From the NCBI GenBank assembly GCA_020851565.1, contig JADZCN010000043.1:95670-159669 (forward strand): a stretch of 64,000 bases of DNA. Direction: 5' to 3'. The notes beneath the pieces were generated by a model. The model worked only from the letters and a program-made list of their open reading frames with translations, did not search any database and was not told where the DNA came from. A program made the position numbers and the translations under genes. Of the stretch, positions 26,989-34,514 are shown piece after piece (the first letter of the stretch is position 1; every line of letters starts with the position of its first letter). The DNA comes from Acidobacteriota bacterium. GTDB lineage: Bacteria > Acidobacteriota > Vicinamibacteria > Vicinamibacterales > UBA2999.

Positions 26989-27948
26989 CTACCGCAGGCC
27001 CACGTCGATCCTTCCCTCCCCCACCTTCACCGCCTGCCCGCCCACCTGCACGCGGGTGATGACGTGCGGAGAATCGGCGTGGATGCGCATGTGAATCCGG
27101 CTCGGCCGCTTCATGCGCACGCCCTGCAGGCTCACCATGTCGAGCCACCCCGCCGCGGGCACCAGTTCGTGCGCCACCAGGTAGCAGCCCAGCGGACCAC
27201 TGGCCCCGCCCGTGGCCGGATCCTCCGGCACGCCCAGCCCGGGCGCGAACATGCGCGAGTACACCGTGACGTCCGCCCCAGCGCGCTCGAGCGAGAAGAT
27301 GAACACACCCACGAGCGGCGAATCGAACGCGCTCGTCAGCTGGCGCAGCGCACCCACGTCGGCCTCGGCCCGGTCCACGTCCGCGCGCGACGCGAGCGGC
27401 ACGTAGAGGAACGGCACGCCGCACGACACCTCTTCGATGGGCAGCCCTTCATGCCGCGCCGACCGATCCACCCCGATTGCGCGCAGCACGTCGGCCTCCG
27501 CGGCCGTCGGCTTCCGCGTCTCGGGCAGGCGCTGGTCCATCCACGCAAACGCTAACGCAGATGGCGCAGAGGACGCAGATGGCGCAGATGGCGCAGATGG
27601 TGCAGATGGGTGCCAGATGAGCTCGACCGGCGTGGGGCCCACGCCCAGGCCGAACGTGAATCGCTCTGTCCCCGGCTTGATCACGCCCGAGTCCGCCAGC
27701 GCGAACGTGGTGCCGATGGTGGGATGGCCTGCCATCGGCAACTCCGCGCCCGGCGTGAAGATGCGCATCCGGACGTCCGTCCCTGGCGCCTCGGCCGGCA
27801 GCAGGAACGTGCACTCCGAGAAGTTCATCTCGCGGGTGATGGTCTGCATCAGCTCCGGCGACATCCCGCGCGCGTCGGGAAACACCGCCAGCTGATTGCC
27901 CTCGAACGGGCGGTTCGTGAAGACGTCGTAGTGGAGGTAGGGGATCAT
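26989..27948 (-). CDS. PhzF family isomerase-like protein
   Basis: 319 residues. PhzF-fold proteins are diaminopimelate-epimerase-like isomerases. The active-site Glu lies at residue 45 (MNFSECTFLL), the second conserved block GHPTIGTTFAL is near 75, and the Asp motif is EDPATGGASGPLG. The chain is longer than usual because of a Ser-Ala-Pro stretch around residues 113-132 encoded by a GCAGATGGC repeat, which probably makes a surface loop. There is no other phenazine gene nearby, so the substrate is unknown. It faces pdxH with only 7 bp between the two stop codons. A paralogue lies at 62837-63733. Confidence 0.88.
   Translation of the reverse strand: MIPYLHYDVFTNRPFEGNQLAVFPDARGMSPELMQTITREMNFSECTFLLPAEAPGTDVRMRIFTPGAELPMAGHPTIGTTFALADSGVIKPGTERFTFGLGVGPTPVELIWHPSAPSAPSAPSASSAPSALAFAWMDQRLPETRKPTAAEADVLRAIGVDRSARHEGLPIEEVSCGVPFLYVPLASRADVDRAEADVGALRQLTSAFDSPLVGVFIFSLERAGADVTVYSRMFAPGLGVPEDPATGGASGPLGCYLVAHELVPAAGWLDMVSLQGVRMKRPSRIHMRIHADSPHVITRVQVGGQAVKVGEGRIDVGLR
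27556..27610. repeat. GCAGATGGC repeat inside the phzF-like gene
   Basis: Six 9-bp units (GCAGATGGC and variants) in frame encode Ser-Ala-Pro repeats. Same family as 23134-23222. Confidence 0.85.
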
Positions 27949-27951
27949 GTC

Positions 27952-28115
27952 AGGGGTCAGGGATCAGGGATCAGGGATCAGGGATCAGGGATCAGGGATC
28001 AGGGATCAGGGATCAGGGATCGGGGATCAGGGATCGGGGATCAGGGGTCAGCGATCTCGATTCAAGACCTCAAAACCTCAAGACCTCAAGACTCCACGAC
28101 CCAAGCCCCAAGCCC
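27952..28115. repeat. GGGATCA array and CAAGACCTC array
   Basis: About thirteen 7-bp GGGATCA units (27952-28050) and then several CAAGACCTC units (28062-28115) separate the ATP-grasp and PhzF genes. GGGATCA also recurs at 54910-55010. Confidence 0.9.
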
Positions 28116-28118
28116 TCA

Positions 28119-29150
28119 CTATCCAATATCGTGCGCCATGCGCGACGGCCGCCACTGCAGCCCCAGGTTCATGATCTTGTCCAGCAGCGGCCCGTACTCC
28201 ACGCCGGCGTGCCGCGCCGACTCGGCGAAGTCCTCGCCCTGCGCGAGCTGCGGGTTCGGGTTCGCCTCGATCACGAACAGCTTGCCGTCCTCGCGCAGGC
28301 GCAGGTCGATGCGCGCGTAGCCGGACAGGTCCAGCGCGCGGTACGCACGTCGAGCCAGGTGCTGCACCTGCAGCGCCACCTCCGGCGCCAGCTGCGCCTC
28401 GGCGGTCTCGATGCCGTGCTTCTTCTGGTACGCCACGCTCCACTTCACGCGCTCGGTGGCGATGTGCCAGCTGTTCTCCCCCATCTTCGCGAACGACATC
28501 TCCCACACCGGGAACACCTGCAGTCGCAGGTTCCCCATCACGCCGACGTACAGCTCGCGTCCATCGACGTACTGCTCGACGATGGCGGCGGTGCCGATGG
28601 ACTGGTGGATGAACTGCACGCGCCTGGCGAGCTGCTCCTCGTTGGCCACCACCGACGCCTGCGAGATGCCGATGGACGACTCGTAGGTGGGCGACTTCAC
28701 GATGAGCGGGAACTTCAGCTTCTTCGGCACCGAGGGCTTCCGGTTGAGCGGTACCACGGTGAAGTCCGGCGCGGGCACCCGGTGATACGCGAAGAGCTTC
28801 TTCGAGAGCGACTTGTCGCGCGCGAGCGTCAGGCCGCGCGGGTTGCACCCGGTGTAGGGCAGCCGCAGCAGCTCCAGGTAGCTCACGACGTTCTGGTCGA
28901 AGACGCCGATATCCGCGAACGCCTCCATCAGGTTGAAGACGATGTCGGGCTTGAACTCCTCGACGTTCTGGCGGATCGGCGTGAGATCGTCGGGCACGCC
29001 GATGACGCGCAGCTCGTAGCCGCCCGCCCTGAGCGTGGAGACGACATCCCATTCCATGCGCCACGACGCCGTCGGGACGTCGGCCAGGTTCGGCGCCTCC
29101 GGGGGCACGAGGTCCTTGTGGACGAGGACGAGCACACGACGAATCGTCAT
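28119..29150 (-). CDS. ATP-grasp ligase, D-Ala-D-Ala ligase-like
   Basis: 343 residues from the ATG whose ATGA overlaps the stop of the upstream peptidase gene. It has the three ATP-grasp parts: an N-terminal fold (VLVLVHKDLVPPEAP, PDIVFNLMEAFADIGVFDQN), a central nucleotide loop (FPLIVKSPTYESSIGISQ, VEQYVDGRELYVGV) and the C-terminal metal-binding end ARIDLRLREDGKLFVIEANPNPQL. The pattern LPYTGCNPRGLTLARDKSLSKKL matches the D-Ala-D-Ala ligase branch. It probably joins a carboxylate to an amine with ATP; the substrates are unknown. Tight coupling to a metallopeptidase suggests a peptide product. Confidence 0.85.
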   Translation of the reverse strand: MTIRRVLVLVHKDLVPPEAPNLADVPTASWRMEWDVVSTLRAGGYELRVIGVPDDLTPIRQNVEEFKPDIVFNLMEAFADIGVFDQNVVSYLELLRLPYTGCNPRGLTLARDKSLSKKLFAYHRVPAPDFTVVPLNRKPSVPKKLKFPLIVKSPTYESSIGISQASVVANEEQLARRVQFIHQSIGTAAIVEQYVDGRELYVGVMGNLRLQVFPVWEMSFAKMGENSWHIATERVKWSVAYQKKHGIETAEAQLAPEVALQVQHLARRAYRALDLSGYARIDLRLREDGKLFVIEANPNPQLAQGEDFAESARHAGVEYGPLLDKIMNLGLQWRPSRMAHDIG

Positions 29151-30178
29151 AGCGCCACCCGGTGGCGGCCGCTGTGCAGGTAGTTCATCACCTGCACGGT
29201 CAGCAGCACGGTGAATTCCTGGCGTGCCTGGTCCTCCGGCAGTGCCATCCGCAGCTTCAGCTCGCGCGACCTCGCCATCATGTCCTCGAGCACCTTGTCG
29301 ATGGTGTACTGGTAGATGCCGGTCCACTCGGCCACCATGCGGCGCACGGCGCGCCGGTGGCGCTGGATGAACTGGACGGCGGTGGGACGATCGGCGTGCT
29401 CGGCCGCGTCCGAGAACAGCCGCCGCAGGTCGCGATCGTAGAACGCCGGATGGTCCACGCCGTAATGACGCCGCTTGCGGCGATAGTGTTGCCGCAGCGT
29501 CTTGCGCTGCCGGCGCAGCGGGTCCACCTCGTCGCCGGCCGCCACGAGCGCCGGCTTCCCCGCCAGCGATCGCATCAGGCGATCCATGTACTCCAGCTTC
29601 TTGATCGCCGGCCACCCCGCATAGCGCTGCTCCCAGTTCGCGCCGGGCGTGAGCCACAGCGCGAAGGTCTCCGCGAAGTCCTCGTCCGGGTGGCTCTGCG
29701 CGTACCACGGGTCCAGGTGCAGCACGAAGCTCTTGCTGTACGGCTTCGGCGTGTAGAACTCGGGGTACGGCAGCGACGACTTCCCGAAGAGCTCGCGCCG
29801 CTGCTTGCGCAATCGCAGCTTGTAGGCGTTATCGACCACGTGGCCGGCCTCGTGCCGGAGGATGCGCATGCACCACTCGTGCTCGCCGCCCTCCACGGCC
29901 AGCATCTGGGCCTGCTCGAGCTTCTCGAGCCGCGGGTGCGCCAGGTAGAACGGCACGGCCATCGAGGCGTGGCCGTCGGGCGTGAACCACTCTTCGGCGA
30001 GGTAGAAGTGAATCGGGAAGTCGAGCCCGCGCGAGGTGAGCTCGGCCTTGAGCTGCGCCACGCGCGCCTCCATCACCGTCCCTGCCAGCGTGAGCGGCAG
30101 GTCCGAGAGCCGGAGATCGAGCAGCGACTCGTCGGGCAGCTCGGCCCAGTTGTCCGGCACGGGATGGGCGCGGGCCAT
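29147..30178 (-). CDS. Gluzincin-like zinc metallopeptidase
   Basis: 343 residues. HEAGH lies at 109-113 (LRHEAGHVVDNAYKLRLRK) and DEDFAETFALWLTPG about 55 residues later supplies the likely third zinc ligand (Glu), the gluzincin arrangement. The protein is basic at the C terminus and has no signal peptide, so it is probably cytoplasmic. The stop overlaps the start of the ATP-grasp gene by 4 nt. The start is 15 nt downstream of the BNR-like gene, so the three genes form one transcript. Homologous peptidase/ATP-grasp pairs exist in other bacteria, but no product is established. Confidence 0.8.
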   Translation of the reverse strand: MARAHPVPDNWAELPDESLLDLRLSDLPLTLAGTVMEARVAQLKAELTSRGLDFPIHFYLAEEWFTPDGHASMAVPFYLAHPRLEKLEQAQMLAVEGGEHEWCMRILRHEAGHVVDNAYKLRLRKQRRELFGKSSLPYPEFYTPKPYSKSFVLHLDPWYAQSHPDEDFAETFALWLTPGANWEQRYAGWPAIKKLEYMDRLMRSLAGKPALVAAGDEVDPLRRQRKTLRQHYRRKRRHYGVDHPAFYDRDLRRLFSDAAEHADRPTAVQFIQRHRRAVRRMVAEWTGIYQYTIDKVLEDMMARSRELKLRMALPEDQARQEFTVLLTVQVMNYLHSGRHRVAL

Positions 30179-30193
30179 GGGCTGGACGCGGTG

Positions 30194-31459
30194 TCAGGGC
30201 ACGATGGCCGCAATCGGCACGGACGCGGTGAGCACGCGATCCCTGCGCCACGCCACGAGCACGCGATCCCCGACGCGCGCCATGTGCGGCACGCCGGTCG
30301 CGCGGCCGCTCACGCTTTGCGCCACCACGATCGGCGGCCCGGGTGCCCGGCCCGGCGAGACCCGGCGCACGAGCACCTCGCCCACGCCCTCGCCGCGCCG
30401 CTCCAGCCAGCTGACCAGGGTCGCTCCGTCCTCCAGCATCACCACATCCGGCCACCCCACCGGCCGCCCATCGTCAATCACGACGGGATCGCCGAACGTG
30501 GCGCCGCCATCTTCAGAGAACGCCATCTTGAGGCGCGGCGTGTCCTTCGCGGCGGTGAACCAGGCCACCGCGACACACTGCCCGCGCGCCGCCACGGCCG
30601 GACCGTTGGTCGGGCAGCCGGGAATCATCCAGCCGTCGGCGTGCACGGTCCTCGGTTCCGTCCACCTCCCGTTCACCTGGCGGACGATGGCGATATCGCG
30701 AATCTCGCCGGGCTGATGATCGCGGTAGACGGCGACGGGCCCGCTCGACGTGTGGGCGATGTCGGTCATGCAGCACGAGCAGACGTCGGCGTCCACCACC
30801 TGCTGGCCCTTCATCGAGCCGTCCGACCCGAAGCTGACGGCGGCAAGGGTCTTGACGTGCTCCACCTCGTGCCCGCCCGCAGGCGCGTCCTCGTCCGGCT
30901 TCAGCGGATTCAGGTAGATGGCGTCCGCGCCGCCCGCGCGCGGTGCGAAGGTGAGGAAGCCGGCGTAGTCCGACACGTTCTTCATGCCGTCCTCGAACAC
31001 CGTGGACCAGGTGGCGCCCTCGTCCGTGGAGCGCGCGACGCGGATGCCGTAGCCGTACGAGCCCTGCTTGCGCCCGGTGTTCACCAGCCAGTGTGCGACG
31101 AGCGTGCCGTCCGGCAGGGCCGTCAAGGACGGATGATCCGCCCAGTTCACGAACCAGTTGTTGCCGCGCGCAATCTCGCGCGGCGCCTGCCAGGCCTGCC
31201 CGTCGAAGCGCGAGAACTTCAGCGCGTGGTGTCCCCTGGGCTCGGCGGGCTCGATCCAGACGAGGTAGGTCTTCCCGTCCGCGCCGGTGGCCATCGCGTA
31301 GGTGTTGCTGCCGGCCCCGGACGGCGTCTCCAGCGCGGTGACCGGCGACTGCGCCGCCGTGGTGATGATCGACGCGGCCGTCGCGCCGAGCGCGATCGTA
31401 CAGAACGCCGCCACGCCCGCGCGGGCCTTCGCACGCGAGCGCACGCGATCGAACGTCAT
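30194..31459 (-). CDS. Secreted sialidase-like BNR protein with CSCC motif
   Basis: 421 residues from the ATG of MTFDRVRSR, with a signal peptide ending near TAAQ. Asp-box-like turns (STDEGATWST, SEDGGATFGDP) indicate a sialidase-type beta-propeller. Near 220 it carries VDADVCSCCMTDIA, and about 60 residues later IPGCPTNGPAV. These cysteines are conserved in a subset of sialidase-like proteins and could bind metal or form disulfides. Sialidase catalytic residues cannot be confirmed. It is the first gene of an operon with the metallopeptidase and the ATP-grasp ligase. Confidence 0.75.
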   Translation of the reverse strand: MTFDRVRSRAKARAGVAAFCTIALGATAASIITTAAQSPVTALETPSGAGSNTYAMATGADGKTYLVWIEPAEPRGHHALKFSRFDGQAWQAPREIARGNNWFVNWADHPSLTALPDGTLVAHWLVNTGRKQGSYGYGIRVARSTDEGATWSTVFEDGMKNVSDYAGFLTFAPRAGGADAIYLNPLKPDEDAPAGGHEVEHVKTLAAVSFGSDGSMKGQQVVDADVCSCCMTDIAHTSSGPVAVYRDHQPGEIRDIAIVRQVNGRWTEPRTVHADGWMIPGCPTNGPAVAARGQCVAVAWFTAAKDTPRLKMAFSEDGGATFGDPVVIDDGRPVGWPDVVMLEDGATLVSWLERRGEGVGEVLVRRVSPGRAPGPPIVVAQSVSGRATGVPHMARVGDRVLVAWRRDRVLTASVPIAAIVP

Positions 31460-31523
31460 GAGGGGACCCCTGGCAGCCCGGGTGACAGGTGACGGGCTGC
31501 CGCAACCCGTGGCCGACGATAGA

Positions 31524-31594
31524 GGGAAAGGCGGGACAGGCCCCGTTTCCCTACGGAATCGAGCGACGTGAAACAGGGCCTGTCCCCCTTTCCC
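31524..31594. repeat. REP-like hairpin (GGGACAGGCC type)
   Basis: Left arm GGGAAAGGCGGGACAGGCCC and right arm ending GGCCTGTCCCCCTTTCCC are imperfect inverted copies around a 20-nt loop. It resembles RAYT-associated REP elements; no RAYT transposase is seen in the window. Confidence 0.8.
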
Positions 31595-31621
31595 GATGAC
31601 AGCCCCTTCCACCACGGGCTG

Positions 31622-32170
31622 CTAGGGGATGAAGGTGAACTTGCCCGAGCCGGAGGTGGCGCCGCCCCACGGCCAGAACGCCGCGCCGCTCCTTGGCCGG
31701 GCCTCGGCGCGGACGATGACGTAGTACTCGCGGTTCTGTTCCAGCAGGTTGGTGTCGAAGAGCGGGAGGCGCTCGAAATTGGTCATCAACTGGCGGACGA
31801 CCGCCTCGTCTTCGACCACTCGCGACTCTTCCATGCGGCCGTCCAGCGTGCGTGAAATGGTGTGCCGCCGCGTGAGGTTGTCGAACTCGACGGTCGTGGA
31901 CACCACGGCCACGCCGATCGTGCGGTCCACCCAGGCGGGGACCTTCAGCTTGAGCTCGACCGTGTAGGTAAACGTGGTGCGGAGGCCGCTCTGGACCACG
32001 GCGCGCACCTCATCCGTGAACCCCTGCTCGAGCTGGAAGGAGACCAGCACCTGACCGGCGCGGACCATGGGGCGCACCCGCAGGGTTTCGGCCGACACGG
32101 GTACCGTCATCGTCAACAGGCCCACGAGCACGGCCCACCCGATCAGGCGACCCCGGACGAACGCACGCAC
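31622..32170 (-). CDS. DUF4390 exported protein
   Basis: 182 residues from the GTG at 32170, chosen because TACAGT lies 9 nt upstream and a signal peptide follows at once (RLIGWAVLVGLLTMTVPVSA). The mature part matches the DUF4390 layout: VSFQLEQGFTDEVRAVVQSG, TTFTYTVELKLKVPAWVDR, VEFDNLTRRHTISRTLDG, and a final FDTNLLEQNREYYVIVRAEARP. In proteobacteria this family often precedes a NtrY-type kinase; here it stands alone, divergent from a serine-hydrolase homologue. Function is unknown. Confidence 0.7.
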   Translation of the reverse strand: MRAFVRGRLIGWAVLVGLLTMTVPVSAETLRVRPMVRAGQVLVSFQLEQGFTDEVRAVVQSGLRTTFTYTVELKLKVPAWVDRTIGVAVVSTTVEFDNLTRRHTISRTLDGRMEESRVVEDEAVVRQLMTNFERLPLFDTNLLEQNREYYVIVRAEARPRSGAAFWPWGGATSGSGKFTFIP

Positions 32171-32179
32171 CAGTCGGAG

Positions 32180-32185
32180 ACTGTA
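32180..32185 (-). promoter_or_regulatory. -10-like TACAGT for the DUF4390 gene
   Basis: Nine nt before the GTG start, with no Shine-Dalgarno sequence; supports the chosen start and a leaderless transcript. Confidence 0.3.
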
Positions 32186-32261
32186 ACACACCCCGGCCCC
32201 CGCCGGACCGGGGTTCGTCCCGATGGCGAAGATGCTATGATTCCAGCCAGTTACCGGCTCC

Positions 32262-33329
32262 ATGATTCGCCGCCTCCGTGTGGTTGCCATCGCCGTGCTG
32301 GCCACCTTTGCCGTGGCCACCCCCGGGTCCGGACAGGGCCAGGTCCTGCTCGAGTCGCTCTTCGAGCGGTACCTGGACTCCCTGCGCCAGCAGACCGGCA
32401 TCCCCGGGCTGTCCGCTGTCATCGTTAGAGACGGACGCGTGGCCTGGCATCGCGGCTTCGGCCAGCAGGATGCTGAGAGAAATGTGCCGGCCACCCCGGA
32501 TACGCCGTATCCCATCGGCGGCCTCACCCAGACGATGGCGGCGGTGCTGCTCGGCGAGTGCACCGAGCGCGGCCTCCTGAACATCGACGAGCCCGTCGTC
32601 CGCTGGGCGCCGGGCTTTCCCGCGCCATCCGCCACCGTCCGCCACGTCCTGGCCCATGCCTCGGACGGCACGCCGGTCGGCCAGTTCCGGTACGACGAGA
32701 CGCGCTACGCCGCCCTGAGCGATGTCGCCCAGGCCTGCACCCGCGAGCCCTTCCACGAGGCGCTGGCCGAGGACGTCCTGGATCGGCTGGCCATGATCGA
32801 TTCCGTACCGGGTCAGGACCTGGCCACCGAGGAGAACCCGGCGCGGCTGCTCTTCGAGAAGCCGGCGCTGGACCGCTATACGGCCGTGCTGGCGCGCGTC
32901 GCGGTCCCCTACCGCGTGGACCGGAACGGGCGCGCCTCGCGCAACGACCAGTCGCCTCGCGGGCTGTCGGCCGCGGACGGCCTGGTGTCCACCGCCATGG
33001 ACCTCGCGAAGTTCGACCTCGCCCTGGACGATGGGGTGCTGCTGCTCCCGGAGACGCTGGAGGTGGCGTGGAGCCCGGCGAACTTCACCGGCACGCCGCT
33101 GCCGACGGGCCTGGGCTGGTTCGTCCAGACATACCAGGGCGAGAAGCTGGTCTGGCACTTCAGTCGCATCCCGGATGCCTATTCGGCGCTCATCCTGAAG
33201 ATCCCGTCGCGCCGGCTGACGCTCATCATGCTGGCCAATAGCGATGGGCTCAGCACCGGGGCCAGCCTCGAGCAGGGCGACGTAACGGCCTCGCCGTTCG
33301 TGAAGATCTTCCTGCGGCTGTTCCTCTAG
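32262..33329 (+). CDS. Serine-hydrolase (class C beta-lactamase fold) homologue with lost catalytic motifs
   Basis: 355 residues with a signal peptide (MIRRLRVVAIAVLATFAVATPGSGQ). The fold is clear (TGIPGLSAVIVRDGRVAWHRGFG, PYPIGGLTQTMAAVLL, LSAADGLVSTAMDLAKFDLAL, GLGWFVQTYQGEKLVWHFS). However, the SxxK motif reads G87-L-T-Q90, the YxN motif reads YDE (144-146), and the final H/K-T/S-G reads HFS. All three catalytic elements are replaced, so it should be inactive as a penicillin-recognising hydrolase and may be a binding or regulatory pseudoenzyme. The reading frame is intact. A TATGAT box lies at 32236-32241. Confidence 0.8.
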   Translation: MIRRLRVVAIAVLATFAVATPGSGQGQVLLESLFERYLDSLRQQTGIPGLSAVIVRDGRVAWHRGFGQQDAERNVPATPDTPYPIGGLTQTMAAVLLGECTERGLLNIDEPVVRWAPGFPAPSATVRHVLAHASDGTPVGQFRYDETRYAALSDVAQACTREPFHEALAEDVLDRLAMIDSVPGQDLATEENPARLLFEKPALDRYTAVLARVAVPYRVDRNGRASRNDQSPRGLSAADGLVSTAMDLAKFDLALDDGVLLLPETLEVAWSPANFTGTPLPTGLGWFVQTYQGEKLVWHFSRIPDAYSALILKIPSRRLTLIMLANSDGLSTGASLEQGDVTASPFVKIFLRLFL

Positions 33330-33377
33330 CAGCCCGTGGTGCATACGCCTTTCCCACTGCCCACGACCACGTGCTGC
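33329..33377 (+). terminator. Hairpin after the pseudo-hydrolase gene
   Basis: GCAGCCCGTGGT and ACCACGTGCTGC form a 12-bp stem with one mismatch and a 25-nt loop, starting at the stop codon. There is no T-run, so its role as a terminator is only possible. Confidence 0.35.
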
Positions 33378-33487
33378 GGTCGCCCGGCGTCTTTCGCGAC
33401 GGGCTTACCAGGGAATTGTTGACCGACGCCCCGGCCCGACCGACACTGAGGGCCCGCGGCCGCTCCGTGCGTTCCCGCCTGGTGACC

Positions 33488-34087
33488 ATGCGCCGTTCGA
33501 CGCTCCTGTTCTTCGTGTCGCTCCTGTTTCTGGCGCCGGTGTCGGCGGCGGCGCAGGACCTGCTGGTCATCCCGTATCTCGGCTTTACCTTCGGCGGCGG
33601 CAGTGCGCTCTTTGCGGACCTCGAGCAGGGCGCCGGCGAGACGGCCAGCGCGCTGGGTGCGTCGGTGGCGCTGGTCGGGGCGGGCATCCTGGGCGTGGAG
33701 GGCGACATCGGCTACGTGCCCGGGTTCTTCGAGCGGGGTGAGCGGGAGATCGTCGTCCCCGGCAGTTTCGTGACGAGCCTCACCGGGAGCGTCATCGTGA
33801 CGCTGCCGCTGAGCGTGACGCGGGAGTCGCTCCGGCCGTACGTGGTGGCGGGGGGCGGGCTGATGCGGGCCGAGGCGCGGGACATCCAGTCGGTGTTCCC
33901 CATCCGGAGCACGATGCCGGCGCTGTCGTTCGGCGGCGGGGCCATCGGGATGCTGTCGAACAGCGTGGGTGTGCGGTTCGACCTGCGTTACATCCGGAGC
34001 GTGGGCGAGGGGGACGATCTGATCGCGGGCACGGGGGCCCGGGTCCGGTTCTGGCGCGGGAGCGTGGGGTTGGTGTTGCGATACTGA
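33488..34087 (+). CDS. Outer-membrane beta-barrel protein
   Basis: 199 residues from the ATG of MRRSTLLFFVSLLFLAP, with a signal peptide ending near AAAQ. The mature part alternates polar and hydrophobic residues, with strands such as YLGFTFGGGSALF, TSLTGSVIVTLPLSV, LRPYVVAGGGLM and VGVRFDLRYIRSV. It ends GSVGLVLRY, an aromatic C terminus typical of outer-membrane barrels. The size suits an eight-strand OmpA/OmpW-like porin. Function is not assigned. It is followed by a GGGAGTC repeat. Confidence 0.75.
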   Translation: MRRSTLLFFVSLLFLAPVSAAAQDLLVIPYLGFTFGGGSALFADLEQGAGETASALGASVALVGAGILGVEGDIGYVPGFFERGEREIVVPGSFVTSLTGSVIVTLPLSVTRESLRPYVVAGGGLMRAEARDIQSVFPIRSTMPALSFGGGAIGMLSNSVGVRFDLRYIRSVGEGDDLIAGTGARVRFWRGSVGLVLRY

Positions 34088-34092
34088 CAGTG

Positions 34093-34186
34093 TCGGGAGT
34101 CGGGAGTCGGGAACCGGGAGTCGGGAGTCTGACGAGCGCTGCCGGGAGGGAATCGCGTCGGGAGTGCAATGCGCCGGGAGTCGGGC
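34093..34186. repeat. GGGAGTC tandem repeat
   Basis: Seven-base units GGGAGTC/GGGAACC, becoming irregular after 34130. It fills the gap before the tRNA gene. Confidence 0.8.
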
Positions 34187-34288
34187 TTGTCGCGCTGCGC
34201 CTGACCCTTGTACGATCGGGAAGAGCGCGGATGGTTCGTGCTTCTGACTTCTCACCTCTCACTCTCAGGCCGCGCGCGGCCTGCCAGT

Positions 34289-34365
34289 GCGCCCGTAGCT
34301 CAGTTGGATAGAGCACCGGCCTTCTAAGCCGGGGGTCGCAGGTTCGAGCCCTGCCGGGCGCGCCA
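34289..34365 (+). tRNA. tRNA-Arg(TCT)
   Basis: 77 nt including encoded CCA. Acceptor GCGCCCG pairs with CGGGCGC; the D arm is GCTCAGTTGGATAGAGC; the anticodon arm is CCGGC-CTTCTAA-GCCGG with anticodon TCT; the T arm is GCAGG-TTCGAGC-CCTGC. The only clear tRNA in the window. Confidence 0.97.
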
Positions 34366-34514
34366 ATTCCTACGGAGTTGGCTGCTCCACGCCAGTCTCC
34401 AGGACATCCGGCGCCTCGCACGCGAGCCGGTCTCCCGCATTCCAACGATCCGCATCGCCGGACCATCCAACAGGCACGTTGACAACAGCATCGGCACCGA
34501 CCAGGCGGACCTGG

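Noticed and set aside
26989..27948. Phenazine biosynthesis locus
   Set aside because: PhzF-fold proteins are common isomerases; no phzA/B/D/E/G neighbour is present.
27952..28050. Possible CRISPR array
   Set aside because: The 7-bp units are directly adjacent with no spacers, and no cas gene is present. The other tandem arrays fail for the same reason.
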